A model generated the notes under the pieces. It was not told the DNA's origin and did no database searches. It saw nothing but the letters and a program-made list of their open reading frames with translations. From Betaproteobacteria bacterium (GTDB lineage Bacteria > Pseudomonadota > Gammaproteobacteria > Burkholderiales > SG8-39): a stretch of DNA of 62,329 nucleotides. This document shows, piece by piece, positions 36,826 through 46,247 of the stretch. Every line of letters starts with the position of its first letter. The stretch's first letter is position 1. The stretch is from positions 1-62,329 of the forward strand of contig SCTX01000084.1 in the NCBI GenBank assembly GCA_004298385.1, written 5' to 3'. The position numbers were made by a program, and so were the translations under genes.

Positions 36826-37824
36826 ATGAACATGATGTCCGATATGAAGTCCGCCACCACCTGCCTGCTGGAAATGTGCGACGAGCACTTCGAGCTGGAA
36901 GACTACCAAAGCGGCGTGCCGCGCTGGTGCACGGGCTGCGGCGACAACGCCATCCTCGCGGCGGTGCAGCGCCTGTGCCGCGACGAAAGCCTGCGGCCGG
37001 AGAAGACCGTGTTCGTGTCCGGCATCGGCTGCTCCAGCCGCTTTCCGCATTACATGAAGACCTACGGCTTCCACGGCATTCACGGGCGCGCGCTGCCGGT
37101 CGCCGAGGGCGTCAAGATGGCGCGGCCCGACCTCGACGTGTTCGTCAACACCGGCGACGGCGACTGCTGCAGCATCGGCGCCGCGCACTGGATCCACGCC
37201 ATCCGCTACAACATGAACCTCACGGTATTCCTGCACGACAACCAGATCTACGGCCTGACCAAGAAGCAGGCATCGCCGACCTCGCCCATCGGCACCAAGA
37301 GCAACACCACCCCGCACGGCAGCTATCTCGAGGCGCTGAATCCGCTGACGGTCACGCTCGGGGTGCAAAACGTATCCTTCGTCGCTCAGGCGGCCGACTG
37401 GATTCCGGAGGTGCTGTTCGACATCGTCAAGGCGGCCTACCACCACAAGGGGCTGTCGTTCGTGCGCATCATCCAGCGCTGCCCGGAGTGGCTGCCGAAG
37501 TCGCTCGACCCGTGGATGCACGATCCCAATAAGGTGCTGCTGCTCAACCATGCGAACGGCCTGCAGCCGAGCGCCGGCCTGTCGCGGGTGTACAAGAACC
37601 AGTTGGAGCACGACCCCTTGAATATGGACCGGGCGCGCGAGATCGCGTCGAACACCGACATCATCCCGGTCGGAATCCTGTACAACAACCCGGATGTTCC
37701 CTGCTACGAGGACCTGCGCCATTCGGACAAGCTGCGCACCCCCGATCTGACCAGGGCGGGGCTCAATGCGGAGCTGGACAAATACACGGTCTGGCCGCAG
37801 GGAGCCGAACAGAAGGTAGCGTAA
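36826..37824 (+). CDS. korB: 2-oxoacid:acceptor oxidoreductase beta subunit, KorB type
   Basis: The beta subunit binds thiamine diphosphate and one 4Fe-4S cluster. Signatures are VPRWCTGCGDNAIL, VSGIGCSSRFPHYM, and the ThDP motif NTGDGDCCSIGAAHWIHA; the SPIGTKSNTTPHG loop is typical of KorB. The 332-residue length fits, with a C-terminal extension of about 40 residues. I chose ATG 36826 with AGGTGA upstream; GTG 36787 would overlap the korA stop and add 13 residues. Confidence 0.88.
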   Translation: MNMMSDMKSATTCLLEMCDEHFELEDYQSGVPRWCTGCGDNAILAAVQRLCRDESLRPEKTVFVSGIGCSSRFPHYMKTYGFHGIHGRALPVAEGVKMARPDLDVFVNTGDGDCCSIGAAHWIHAIRYNMNLTVFLHDNQIYGLTKKQASPTSPIGTKSNTTPHGSYLEALNPLTVTLGVQNVSFVAQAADWIPEVLFDIVKAAYHHKGLSFVRIIQRCPEWLPKSLDPWMHDPNKVLLLNHANGLQPSAGLSRVYKNQLEHDPLNMDRAREIASNTDIIPVGILYNNPDVPCYEDLRHSDKLRTPDLTRAGLNAELDKYTVWPQGAEQKVA

Positions 37825-37902
37825 AGCGTCGGCGCGCGCCGATCACCACTCCGCGCGCCTTCATCGAAGGTACCTCACGAGCAAGGCAGGTTGGAAAAAG
37901 AC

Positions 37903-40143
37903 ATGGAAGCGGACACTCAGGCACACGTTGCATTTTTCCTGACCGGCAGGCGGCCGAGCGAACACCTGGACGCGGTCGATGGACTGGATTTGCGTCCGGC
38001 GCTTTTCGCCGGCTATCGCGAGATCAGCCAGTTGCGCTACGATTTTCCGCTGGTGCTGGTCGCCGATCGGGCCGACAGGCTGCTCGTACAGTCGCTGTCG
38101 GGCCTCGTCGACGACGCCCTTGGCGTCGCCGCGCGCGGCAGCGAGGGCGAGCGCATCAGAAAGCATGTGCTGCGGCTGGAGCAGGAAATCCGCATGCTCG
38201 CCTCGGGCGGCGCGACCGGAACACTCTCCGCGCTTTGGGCGACGGCGGCGGGGCGGCTGGCCAAGGGTATGGACAAGTCTGGCGCGGACAAATCGCTCGA
38301 AGACAGCCTGCGGCGCGCGCGCGCCGCGATCAAGATCGACGGCGAGTTGGCGGACTGCAATGCGGCCCTGCCGGCACGCCTGTTGCAGCATGCCTGGAAC
38401 GCGGTACAAAAGCAGAAGGCCGAAAACTTCCGCAAGGATCTCGATCGGCTGGTGCTGAAGCTGTCGGATATCCTCAAAGCCGATTATGAACGCTCGGAGG
38501 CGGGGCGCAGCGCCGAGCACCTGAAGGCCGCGGTGGGCAGCGGTTTCGGCGATGCGTTCGACTTCGACGCCATGTCGCGCATACTGTCCAAGGCACTGCC
38601 GAAGGATGCGTTCCCCGAGAGCCGGCGCAAGCGCATACGCGAACTGCTCAATGTATTGAGCGTGCAGCAGTTCTTTCCTTCCCCCGACGCGGCGTCGAAG
38701 AAGAGCGGCGCCGCAGGTCACTATTGCTTCCTGTTCGACAGTTGCGCCGATGCGCTGCGCGCATTCCGCGAGCGCATGCCCAAGCTGATCGAACTCGCCC
38801 GCGCCATCGCCATCGCCGAGCTGGAAATCGACGGACAGTACCGGGAATCCAGGCACGATGCCTTGTTCGAGCAGTTCGGCGCGAACGGGCTCGATCCGCA
38901 GGACCTGGCGCCGTTTCCCGACTACCTGGTCTGCGTCAACGCCGAAAAAATGCAGGCGGTCGAACATGCCCAACTGATGGAGATCCTGTCCTCGGGTTTG
39001 CCGATCAAGGTGTTGCTCCAGATCGACGACATCCTCGAACAGCCGCCGAATGCTGGAGGCAGCCTCAGCTCCGGCATGCGCAGCCGGCAAATCGCCAACA
39101 TGGCCATCGGGCTCAATGAAGTGTACGTGCTGCAGTCCGCCAGTTCGAACCTGTACCAGTTCCGCGAGCGCATGCTGCGCGGTCTGACTTATCGCGGCCC
39201 CGCCCTGTACAGCGTGTTTTCCGGAGCGTGCGCAACCGCCTCCGGCCTGCCTCCCTATCTGATGGCGGCCGCGGCGATGGAGTCGCGCGCTTTCCCGGCT
39301 TTCACCTACGACCCGTCCGCGGGTCCGAATTGGGCGTCGCGCTTCTATCTCGAGGCCAATTCGCAGGTGGATCTGGACTGGCCGATCCAGGGTTTCACCT
39401 ACGAGGACGAACTGCACCAGCGGGTGTCGGAGGACCTCGCCTTCACGCTGGTCGACTTCGTCGCCAGCGACCGCCGCTACGCCAGGCACCTCGCGCGCGT
39501 TCCGCGCGAGAAGTGGAACGGCAGCATGATTCCGGTGGACGAGTCGCTGACGCGCGAGCGCAAGGGTCTGCCGGACAAAGTGCCCAGCCTGCTGATGGTC
39601 GACGCCGACAACGTGCTGCAGAAAGTGATCGTCGACGAGCGGCTGATCCGCGAAGCGCGCCGCTGCCGCGAAATGTGGCACAGCCTGCAGGAACTGGGTG
39701 GCGTGCACAATTCGCACGCGGAAAAACTGCTCGCGCGCGAGAAGAAGGCGTGGGAAGAGCGCATGCAGCAGGAGGCCGAGGCGCACGCCGCAGTCGCACC
39801 CGTCCCCGCGCATGCGACCGCGGCGAGCGCCGGGGCGAGCGCGTCCGCCGCGCCAGCCGCGGCCGCGGCGCCGGAGCCGGAGCCGGAACGGTCCCCAGAC
39901 GAGGCCTACATCGAGACGGCACGCTGCTCGAGCTGCAACGAATGCACCCAGCTCAACGGCAAGATGTTCGCCTACGACGGCAACAAGCAGGCATACATCG
40001 CCGACATCAACGCCGGCACCTACGCGCAACTGGTGGAGGCGGCGGAGAGCTGTCAGGTGTCCATCATTCACCCGGGCAAACCGCGCAACCCGAAGGAACC
40101 GGGTCTGGAAGAACTGCTGAAGCGCGCCGAGCCGTTCCTGTAG
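37903..40143 (+). CDS. Kor-associated large protein with C-terminal 4Fe-4S domain
   Basis: The 746-residue protein (ATG 37903, GGAAAA upstream; TTG 37891 would add four residues) has a long unrecognised N-terminal part (about 1-370, largely helical), a middle part with PFOR-like strands (for example VFSGACATASGLPPYL and MESRAFPAFTYDPSAGPNWA), an Ala/Pro/Glu-rich flexible linker of about 45 residues, and a C-terminal ferredoxin-like unit with Cys675, 678, 681 and 717 (ARCSSCNECTQL). Its position as last gene of the Kor operon suggests an electron-accepting or regulatory partner. The PFOR resemblance is recognised by eye only. Confidence 0.6.
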   Translation: MEADTQAHVAFFLTGRRPSEHLDAVDGLDLRPALFAGYREISQLRYDFPLVLVADRADRLLVQSLSGLVDDALGVAARGSEGERIRKHVLRLEQEIRMLASGGATGTLSALWATAAGRLAKGMDKSGADKSLEDSLRRARAAIKIDGELADCNAALPARLLQHAWNAVQKQKAENFRKDLDRLVLKLSDILKADYERSEAGRSAEHLKAAVGSGFGDAFDFDAMSRILSKALPKDAFPESRRKRIRELLNVLSVQQFFPSPDAASKKSGAAGHYCFLFDSCADALRAFRERMPKLIELARAIAIAELEIDGQYRESRHDALFEQFGANGLDPQDLAPFPDYLVCVNAEKMQAVEHAQLMEILSSGLPIKVLLQIDDILEQPPNAGGSLSSGMRSRQIANMAIGLNEVYVLQSASSNLYQFRERMLRGLTYRGPALYSVFSGACATASGLPPYLMAAAAMESRAFPAFTYDPSAGPNWASRFYLEANSQVDLDWPIQGFTYEDELHQRVSEDLAFTLVDFVASDRRYARHLARVPREKWNGSMIPVDESLTRERKGLPDKVPSLLMVDADNVLQKVIVDERLIREARRCREMWHSLQELGGVHNSHAEKLLAREKKAWEERMQQEAEAHAAVAPVPAHATAASAGASASAAPAAAAAPEPEPERSPDEAYIETARCSSCNECTQLNGKMFAYDGNKQAYIADINAGTYAQLVEAAESCQVSIIHPGKPRNPKEPGLEELLKRAEPFL

Positions 40144-40596
40144 GCGCGTTGCACCAGCGGACTTGCGCGCTGCGCGCGCGCCAACCGTCTTTTCTCGCGA
40201 TGATAAAAACCATCCGTCCAGAAAACACGGTTCTGGATAAAATCAAGGGCAGTGCGGGGGTTTTATACAAGATCGTCGATTGCGCGCGGATGCGCTTCTT
40301 ATCCGTGCGCAATCGACGATCCGCGCGGACGGCTTCACGTCCGCGCAACAGCCCAACTCTGTAACCGCGGCGCGGGTGATTTGGATCGCCACGCAGATTT
40401 GCGCTCCAGGCATTGACCGCGGGCCAGGGAGAGATAACAATGCCGGCACTGCATTCAAGCACGGCCTTGCGCGAGATGACGCCGCCATCGGCGCCCCGGG
40501 GGTGCTGAAATTCGAAGACTAGGCCGCAGGCGCAGACTTCAGTGGGACGCCGGGTTTTGCTTTTGCGCGGAATAGATCGATAATTCGCCTGCGGCC
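40144..40596. other. Non-coding stretch with three hairpins after the Kor operon
   Basis: Three inverted repeats are seen. The first is TCCAGAA/TTCTGGA (40217-40223 with 40231-40237). The second is a 21-bp stem with one mismatch (40271-40291 with 40301-40321, 9-base loop). The third is a 9-bp stem (40323-40331 with 40338-40346, 6-base loop). None ends in a T tract. No ORF with family similarity is visible. Confidence 0.7.
40271..40346. repeat. Tandem pair of long inverted repeats
   Basis: The 21-base arms of the first hairpin differ at one position (GCGC/GTGC part). The second hairpin starts two bases later with GCGCGGACG and CGTCCGCGC around GCTTCA. Together they look like a REP/BIME-type or miniature-element unit. 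Confidence 0.75.
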
Positions 40597-41286
40597 ATGT
40601 CCAATAATTATCTGCTCGATCTGAGATTTGGCGTCAAACGGGCCGACGGCTATGTGTCGGACATCTGGTGGGCATCGACCACGCGCTTGGGCGATTTTCG
40701 CCTGGGCACGCGCTCGATCGCGGGCGTCGAGGAATACAGCTTCAAAAAATCCGGCCTGTGCCGCAGCGCGCACACCGGCGCCAACGGCGCGCCGGCGGCG
40801 CTGCGCGATCGCGCCGGCTTCAGGTGGCGCCGGGCGGCCACTCCTGCGCGCGGCAGCGGCAGGGCCTCGCGCGTGGCCTGGATTGCCTTCCCGAGCGACT
40901 ACCTCTCAAGGCCGACCGTGGAAGACGACGGGGAGATACTCTGGATCGATGCCGCGCCAGGCTGCGGCGCGACCTACGTCGAATTCGCTTATGCGGCAGA
41001 ACCCGAAGAGGGCATTCGCGGCGTTCTCGATATCATGCAGGACAGGACCCTGGTGTGCTGCGCTGCGCTTCCAAACGGCGAAAACCTGGTCATTTTCTGC
41101 TATCACGCCGACTGGGAGAACAAGGATCTGCGCGTGCCGGGACACGGCGCGGTCGCCGACGTCTTGTTTTCGGCCGACGACCCCCTGGCCGCGGGGCGCC
41201 CCCTGCGGCATCGCTTCGGTCCGGCGCCCAAGGATGGAGAGGCGGTGCTGCTGCTTGAAATGGGCGGCGTTGCGGTTACGAATTGA
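40597..41286 (+). CDS. Hypothetical protein
   Basis: The 229-residue ORF has no family that I recognise. It is mainly beta with several Trp and Cys residues (for example SDIWWASTTRLGDFRLG near residue 21, TLVCCAALPNGENLVIFCYH near 150, and DWENKDLRVPGHGAVADVLF). No signal peptide or membrane helix is visible. Its 3' end overlaps the 3' end of mutY by 11 bases in tail-to-tail order. ATG at 40597 follows GCGGCC and lacks a strong ribosome site. Codon use resembles the flanking genes. Confidence 0.6.
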   Translation: MSNNYLLDLRFGVKRADGYVSDIWWASTTRLGDFRLGTRSIAGVEEYSFKKSGLCRSAHTGANGAPAALRDRAGFRWRRAATPARGSGRASRVAWIAFPSDYLSRPTVEDDGEILWIDAAPGCGATYVEFAYAAEPEEGIRGVLDIMQDRTLVCCAALPNGENLVIFCYHADWENKDLRVPGHGAVADVLFSADDPLAAGRPLRHRFGPAPKDGEAVLLLEMGGVAVTN

Positions 41287-42403
41287 CGGGTCTCAGGCTA
41301 GTTGATCTTCCTCGACCTCGAGACCACCCGCATGACCGCGACAGCAGGCGCTCTATGAGCTTTCGCACCGGAACAGGTATCGCCGCGCCGTGCGCCTGTT
41401 CCAAGCTCAGCCACATCTGGCCAGCTTCGCGCGCGACCGGAGCGAGTTTCTCGACTCGGCACAGGAGCGGCTGGATCTGCAACTTAAAGTGGGTAAAGCC
41501 GTGCGCGAGCGGGGCGAGCGGCTGCGGCGCGGCGATGTTGCAGCCATAGTTGCTGCGGCAGTGGGCGCGCACGCGCTCGCCGTCGGCGAGCTCGGGCAGG
41601 CTCCACAGTCCGCCCCAGATGCCCGAGGGCGGGCGCTTTTCCAGCAGCACCTCGCCGTTCCGGAGGAGCAGCAGCATGTGCGTGGCGCGGGTAGGCACGG
41701 CCTTCGCCGGGCGCGGCGCGGGAAAATCCCTGACGCGCCCGAGCGCGAGCGCCCGGCAACTTTCGGCGAGCGGGCAGTCTGCGCAGGCGGGCCTCGCGCG
41801 CGTGCACAGCGTCGCCCCCAGATCCATCGTCGCCTGGGTGTAGCGCCCGATGGCGCGCGGCGGCAGTTGCTCCTGCGCAAGTTGCCACAGGCGGTTCTCG
41901 ACGCGCTTCTCCCCCGGAAATCCGACAACGGCGAAATGCCGCGCCAGCACGCGCTTGACGTTGCCGTCCAGGATCGCGGCGCGCGTGCCGTAGGCGAACG
42001 CGGCGATCGCCGCCGCAGTGGAGCGCCCGATGCCGGGCAGCGCCTCGATTTCGGTGAGCGCGCGCGGAAACACGCCGCCGTGGCGCTCCGCCACCAGCTT
42101 CGCCGCGCGCCGCAGATTGCGCGCGCGCGAGTAATAGCCCAGCCCGCTCCATAGCCGCAGCACCTCATCCTGCGGCGCGCCGGCGAGCGCGGCGATATCG
42201 GGGAAGCGCGCGAGAAAGCGGCGGTAATACGGAATCACCGCACTTACCTGGGTCTGCTGCAGCATGATTTCGGCGACCCAGATGCGGTAGGCATCGCGCG
42301 TCCCCTGCCAGGGCAGATCGTGGCGGCCGTGGCGCTTGTGCCAGGCGAGCAGACGCGCCGCGAAATCAGCTTTATTATTGATTGGCGACACCGAACGGAA
42401 CAT
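41276..42403 (-). CDS. mutY: A/G-specific adenine glycosylase MutY
   Basis: MutY removes adenine mispaired with 8-oxoguanine, complementing the mutM product encoded at 2.1-2.9 kb. The 375-residue product has Glu45 (WVAEIMLQQTQ), helix-hairpin-helix LPGIGRSTAAAI, Asp146 (ILDGNVKRV), and the 4Fe-4S set Cys200, 207, 210, 216. The C-terminal NUDIX-like domain (GIWGGLWSLPEL) follows. Two starts are possible, ATG 42403 or ATG 42418; both lie inside the end of the upstream 5'-nucleotidase gene, implying translational coupling. Confidence 0.95.
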   Translation of the reverse strand: MFRSVSPINNKADFAARLLAWHKRHGRHDLPWQGTRDAYRIWVAEIMLQQTQVSAVIPYYRRFLARFPDIAALAGAPQDEVLRLWSGLGYYSRARNLRRAAKLVAERHGGVFPRALTEIEALPGIGRSTAAAIAAFAYGTRAAILDGNVKRVLARHFAVVGFPGEKRVENRLWQLAQEQLPPRAIGRYTQATMDLGATLCTRARPACADCPLAESCRALALGRVRDFPAPRPAKAVPTRATHMLLLLRNGEVLLEKRPPSGIWGGLWSLPELADGERVRAHCRSNYGCNIAAPQPLAPLAHGFTHFKLQIQPLLCRVEKLAPVAREAGQMWLSLEQAHGAAIPVPVRKLIERLLSRSCGWSRGRGRSTSLRPVNS

Positions 42404-43274
42404 GCCCGGTTGCCACATGCATGGCGGCCGATTCGCAATGGCCCTGCTGATCGTCGAAAAAAATATCGGCGCCGAATGCCTTCAGAAAACGGCCCTTGTC
42501 CAGGCCGCCGAGGAACAGCGCCTCGTCGATGCGGATATTCCAGGCGCGCAGGGTGCGGATCACGCGTTCGTGCGCGGGCGCGCCGCGCGCCGTCACCAGC
42601 GCGGTGCGGATGGGCGAGCGCTCCGGCGGGTATTCGGATTGGATGCGATGCAGCGCGGCGAGAAAGTTCTTGAACGGCCCGCCCGAAAGGGGCTCCCTGG
42701 CGGCGTCGGTTTCGCTCTTGGTGAAAGCTTGCAGCCCGTCGCGCTTGTACACCTTTTCGGCTTCGTCGGAGAACAGCACCGCATCGCCATCGAAGGCGAT
42801 GCGCAGTTCACCCTCCAACGCCGGGTTCTGCCCGACGTTGGCGGGCAGGATGGTGGCCGCGGCGTGTCCCGCGGCCAGAGCCTTGCGCACGTCGTCCGGA
42901 TTGGCCGACAGAAACAGGTGCGCGTCGAAGGCCGGCACATAAGGATAAGTGCTCTCGCCGCCGGTGAAGGCCGCGCGCGAAATATCGAGCGCGTAATGCT
43001 CGATCGAGTTCATGATGCGCAAGCCCGTGTCGGCGGTGTTGCGCGACAGCAGGATCACCTCCACCCGCGGCGGATCGCGCCGGTTGAGCGCCAGGAGTTT
43101 GTTCACCAAGCCGAAGGCGATGCCCGGCGCGAGGATCTCGTCTTCGTGCTTGCGCTGATAGGCGTGATAGGCCGCCACGCCCTGTTCTTCGAACACGCGG
43201 TTGCTCTCCTCCAGGTCGAACAGCGCGCGCGAGGAAATGGCGACGACCAGTTTTCCGTCAAACGATTCGGGCAT
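42375..43274 (-). CDS. 5'-nucleotidase (PF06189-type)
   Basis: The 299-residue product resembles cytosolic 5'-nucleotidase type I proteins that dephosphorylate nucleoside 5'-monophosphates. Typical segments are LVVAISSRALFDLEESNRVF at the start, FDGDAVLFSDEAEKVY in the middle and GGLDKGRFLKAFGADIFFDD near the C-terminus, with the Asp-rich motifs expected for a HAD-type site. It overlaps mutY by 29 bases. Confidence 0.88.
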   Translation of the reverse strand: MPESFDGKLVVAISSRALFDLEESNRVFEEQGVAAYHAYQRKHEDEILAPGIAFGLVNKLLALNRRDPPRVEVILLSRNTADTGLRIMNSIEHYALDISRAAFTGGESTYPYVPAFDAHLFLSANPDDVRKALAAGHAAATILPANVGQNPALEGELRIAFDGDAVLFSDEAEKVYKRDGLQAFTKSETDAAREPLSGGPFKNFLAALHRIQSEYPPERSPIRTALVTARGAPAHERVIRTLRAWNIRIDEALFLGGLDKGRFLKAFGADIFFDDQQGHCESAAMHVATGHVPFGVANQ

Positions 43275-43368
43275 GTGCTGCGGACTCTTGCTGGAGCGGG
43301 CCAGCGTGACATCGGAAGCGCATTGTTGGCCAGGCGCGCGATTTGCGCAAGGGGCGCAGTATTAAGCA

Positions 43369-43444
43369 TGGAGCGGGAGACGAGTCTCGAACTCGCGACC
43401 TCAGGCTTGGGAAGCCGGCGCTCTGCCAACTGAGCTACTCCCGC
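43369..43444 (-). tRNA. tRNA-Gly (anticodon CCC)
   Basis: On the minus strand the acceptor GCGGGAG/CTCCCGC, D arm AGCTCAGTTGGCAGAGC, anticodon loop TTCCCAA and T arm GCGAGTTCGAGACTCGT form a cloverleaf; CCA is encoded at its 3' end. Confidence 0.96.
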
Positions 43445-43512
43445 TCTTATAAACGATTCTAAAGCATTTCCGAAAATCGTTCATGGCGAGGTGCGAACGG
43501 CATCGTGCCCAG

Positions 43513-43558
43513 ATACCCCTGGACGGTATTTGACAAATACCCCTGCAGGGTATATCGT
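43513..43558 (+). promoter_or_regulatory. copA promoter with two CsoR-type dyad operators
   Basis: ATACCCCTGGACGGTAT (43513-43529) and ATACCCCTGCAGGGTAT (43537-43553) are inverted repeats of ATACC/GGTAT, 24 bases centre to centre. TTGACA (43530-43535) lies between them. The second dyad fills the space between this -35 and a -10-like TATCGT (43553-43558). A CsoR-family repressor gene lies in the same operon. Confidence 0.75.
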
Positions 43559-43594
43559 ATGCACTGCACTTCTTTTGGCCGGATATTTGGCTTC

Positions 43595-46018
43595 ATGGAC
43601 GCTTTGCCTACAGTTCGTCTTGACCTACCGCTCGAGGGCATGACCTGTGCCGCCTGCGCGGCGCGCATCGAAAAAAGCCTGAACCAACTGCCTGGGGTGG
43701 CGGCGAACGTGAACTTTGCCGCGGAGTCGGCCCAGGTGACGCTGCAGCCGAATCTGACTTCGCCTGCCGGCGTGGTCGAAGCCATACGGCGCAGCGGATA
43801 TTCGGTGCCTGTGCGCGTGGCCGAGTTCCAGATCTACGGCATGAGCTGCGTCGCCTGCGCGACGCGCATCGAAAAGGCCCTGAACAAACTGGAAGGGGTG
43901 GAAGCGGCGGTCAATTTCGCCAGCGAGACCGCCCGGGTGCGCTACGTGCCCGGGCTAGCCACGCCCGAGCAGCTTGCCGCGGCGATCCGCAAAGCCGGCT
44001 ACGAGGCGAGCGAGCGCGTCGAGGCGAATGCCGATGAGGAGAAGGCGCGCCGCGCCGAGGCCTATCATGCGCAGTTGCGCCTGTTGTGGATCTCCATCGC
44101 CCTCAGCCTGCCGTTGCTGGCGGGCATGCTTTCCATGTTAGGCGACGCGCATGGCGAACTGCTGCCGCGCTGGCTGCAGCTCGCCCTCGCCACGCCGGTG
44201 CAGTTCTGGATCGGCCGGCGCTTCTACGTCGGCGGCTACAAGGCATTGCGCGGCGGCGGCGCCAATATGGACGTGCTAATCGCACTCGGCACGTCCATGG
44301 CCTACGGCCTCTCCGCCGTCGTGACGCTTCTTGGCCTTGCGCATCAGCACGTCTACTTCGAAGCGAGCGCGGTGATCATCACGCTGGTCCTCATGGGCAA
44401 ACTGCTCGAAGCGCGGGCCAAGCTTAAGACCTCGGCCGCGATCGAGGCGCTCATACGGTTGCAGCCAAAGACCGCGCGGGTGGAGCGCGACGGCGTTCTG
44501 GTCGAGCTGCCGGTCGCGAGCATGCACATCGGAGACGTATTCGCCGTCCGTCCGGGCGAGAGTATTCCCGTCGACGGCCTGGTAGCGAGCGGAGAATCCG
44601 GCGTCGACGAGAGCATGCTTACCGGCGAAAGCCTGCCGATGCACAAACGCGCGGGCGACAAGGTATACGCCGGCACGCTCAATCAGCAGGGACTGCTGCG
44701 CTGCCGCGCCGAGGGCGTGGGCGCGGCGACCATGCTGGCCGGCATCATCCGCCTGGTGCGCGAGGCCCAGGGCACGAGGGCGCCGATCCAGCGCCTGGCC
44801 GACCAGGTTGCGGGCGTGTTTGTTCCGGTCGTAGTGGCGATCAGTGCGCTGACCTTCGCGCTTTGGTGGGCAATAGGCGGGGAACTCGCGCCGGCGCTGG
44901 TGAATGCGGTCGCGGTGCTGGTGATCGCCTGCCCGTGCGCGCTCGGTCTGGCAACGCCGACGGCCATCATGGTCGGCACCGGGCGCGGCGCGCAGGCGGG
45001 CGTGCTGGTGAAGAACGCGGTGGCGCTGGAGCGGGCCGAGAAAATCCGCACCCTGATCGTCGACAAGACCGGCACCCTCACCGAGGGCAAGCCGGCGGTG
45101 ACGGATGTAATTGCGGCAGCGGGATTCTCGGAGCGCGACTTGGTCGCGGCGGCGGCCAGCCTTGAGTCCGGCTCGGCGCATCCGCTGGCACACGCGGTGC
45201 TCGAACATGCGAAACAGTTCGCTTTGACCTTGACTCCGCTGCGCGACTTCCGTTCTGTCACCGGCAAGGGTGTGCAGGCGGTGCTCGACGTTCCCGCGCT
45301 CGGCGGAGAACAGACGCTGCTCTTAGGTGCACCGGCCTTTCTCGCGGAATCGGGCCTGGCCATCGACGCCGCGGCTATCAGGCCGCTCATCGAGCATGGC
45401 AAGACCGTGATCGCGGTTGGCGGCGGCGGACGCGTCCTCGGCTATCTCGCCATCGCCGACAAGCTGCGCCCAAGCTCGCGTGTAGCGGTCGCAACACTGA
45501 AAGACATGGGGATAACCGTGGTGATGCTGACCGGCGACAACGCCGCGACGGCGAAGGCGATTGCCGCATCCGCCGGCGTGGACAAATACAGGGCGCAAGT
45601 GCTGCCGGGCGAGAAAGCGGCCGCGGTGGCCGAATTCAAGACCGAAGGGCGCGTGGTCGGGATGGTCGGCGACGGGGTCAACGACGCGCCGGCGCTCGCC
45701 GCGGCCGACGTCGGCTTCGCCATCGGGGCGGGCTCGGATGTCGCGCTCGAGGCGGCCGACATCGCGCTGATGCGCAACGACTTGCTCTCCGTCGTCGATG
45801 CCATCGGCCTGTCGCGCGCCACCCTCGGCAAGATCCGGCAGAACCTGTTCTTCGCCTTCATCTACAACGTGCTCGGCATTCCGCTCGCCGCGGCCGGGAT
45901 GCTGAATCCGGTGATCGCCGGGGCGGCGATGGCCTTGTCTTCGGTATCCGTGGTAAGCAACTCGCTGCTGTTGCGGCGCTGGCGGCGCGGCCGAGTTCTT
46001 CGTGGTCAAATCAACTGA
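43595..46018 (+). CDS. copA: Copper-translocating P1B-type ATPase CopA
   Basis: This 807-residue P-type ATPase exports Cu(I) from the cytosol. Two N-terminal heavy-metal-binding domains (GMTCAAC, Cys18/21; GMSCVAC, Cys85/88) precede the membrane helices. The CPC metal site is at 446-448, TGES at 343-346, phosphorylated Asp in DKTGT at 490-494, HP at 529-530, and [10 protein letters not shown] near the end. Two metal domains, CPC and the CopZ/CsoR neighbours point to Cu(I) rather than Zn. I chose ATG 43595; ATG 43559 is also in frame. Confidence 0.93.
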   Translation: MDALPTVRLDLPLEGMTCAACAARIEKSLNQLPGVAANVNFAAESAQVTLQPNLTSPAGVVEAIRRSGYSVPVRVAEFQIYGMSCVACATRIEKALNKLEGVEAAVNFASETARVRYVPGLATPEQLAAAIRKAGYEASERVEANADEEKARRAEAYHAQLRLLWISIALSLPLLAGMLSMLGDAHGELLPRWLQLALATPVQFWIGRRFYVGGYKALRGGGANMDVLIALGTSMAYGLSAVVTLLGLAHQHVYFEASAVIITLVLMGKLLEARAKLKTSAAIEALIRLQPKTARVERDGVLVELPVASMHIGDVFAVRPGESIPVDGLVASGESGVDESMLTGESLPMHKRAGDKVYAGTLNQQGLLRCRAEGVGAATMLAGIIRLVREAQGTRAPIQRLADQVAGVFVPVVVAISALTFALWWAIGGELAPALVNAVAVLVIACPCALGLATPTAIMVGTGRGAQAGVLVKNAVALERAEKIRTLIVDKTGTLTEGKPAVTDVIAAAGFSERDLVAAAASLESGSAHPLAHAVLEHAKQFALTLTPLRDFRSVTGKGVQAVLDVPALGGEQTLLLGAPAFLAESGLAIDAAAIRPLIEHGKTVIAVGGGGRVLGYLAIADKLRPSSRVAVATLKDMGITVVMLTGDNAATAKAIAASAGVDKYRAQVLPGEKAAAVAEFKTEGRVVGMVGDGVNDAPALAAADVGFAIGAGSDVALEAADIALMRNDLLSVVDAIGLSRATLGKIRQNLFFAFIYNVLGIPLAAAGMLNPVIAGAAMALSSVSVVSNSLLLRRWRRGRVLRGQIN

Positions 46019-46037
46019 TGGGAAATAGGAGATCAAT

Positions 46038-46247
46038 ATGGAAACAGTGACACTCGCAATTTCAGGTATGACCTGCGGCGGCTGCGTGCGCAGCGTCGGC
46101 AATGTGTTGAAGGCGCTGGACGGCGTGGCCAAAGCCGAAGTGTCTTTGGAAAGGAACAACGCAGTTGTGGACTACGACCCGGCAAAAGTGGGGATAGAGC
46201 AACTCAAGCGCAGCGTCGAGGAGGCCGGATTTGAAGTTGCGCCCTGA
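46038..46247 (+). CDS. copZ: Copper chaperone CopZ
   Basis: This 69-residue single heavy-metal-associated domain has the GMTCGGC Cu(I)-binding loop and a ferredoxin-like fold ([21 protein letters not shown]). It would deliver copper to CopA or CsoR. It lies 19 bases after copA and overlaps csoR. Confidence 0.93.
   Translation: METVTLAISGMTCGGCVRSVGNVLKALDGVAKAEVSLERNNAVVDYDPAKVGIEQLKRSVEEAGFEVAP

Noticed and set aside
37861-40071. 736-codon minus-strand frame opposite the Kor-associated protein
   Set aside because: The plus strand has a coherent operon position and an Fe-S motif; the antisense product has no recognisable domain.
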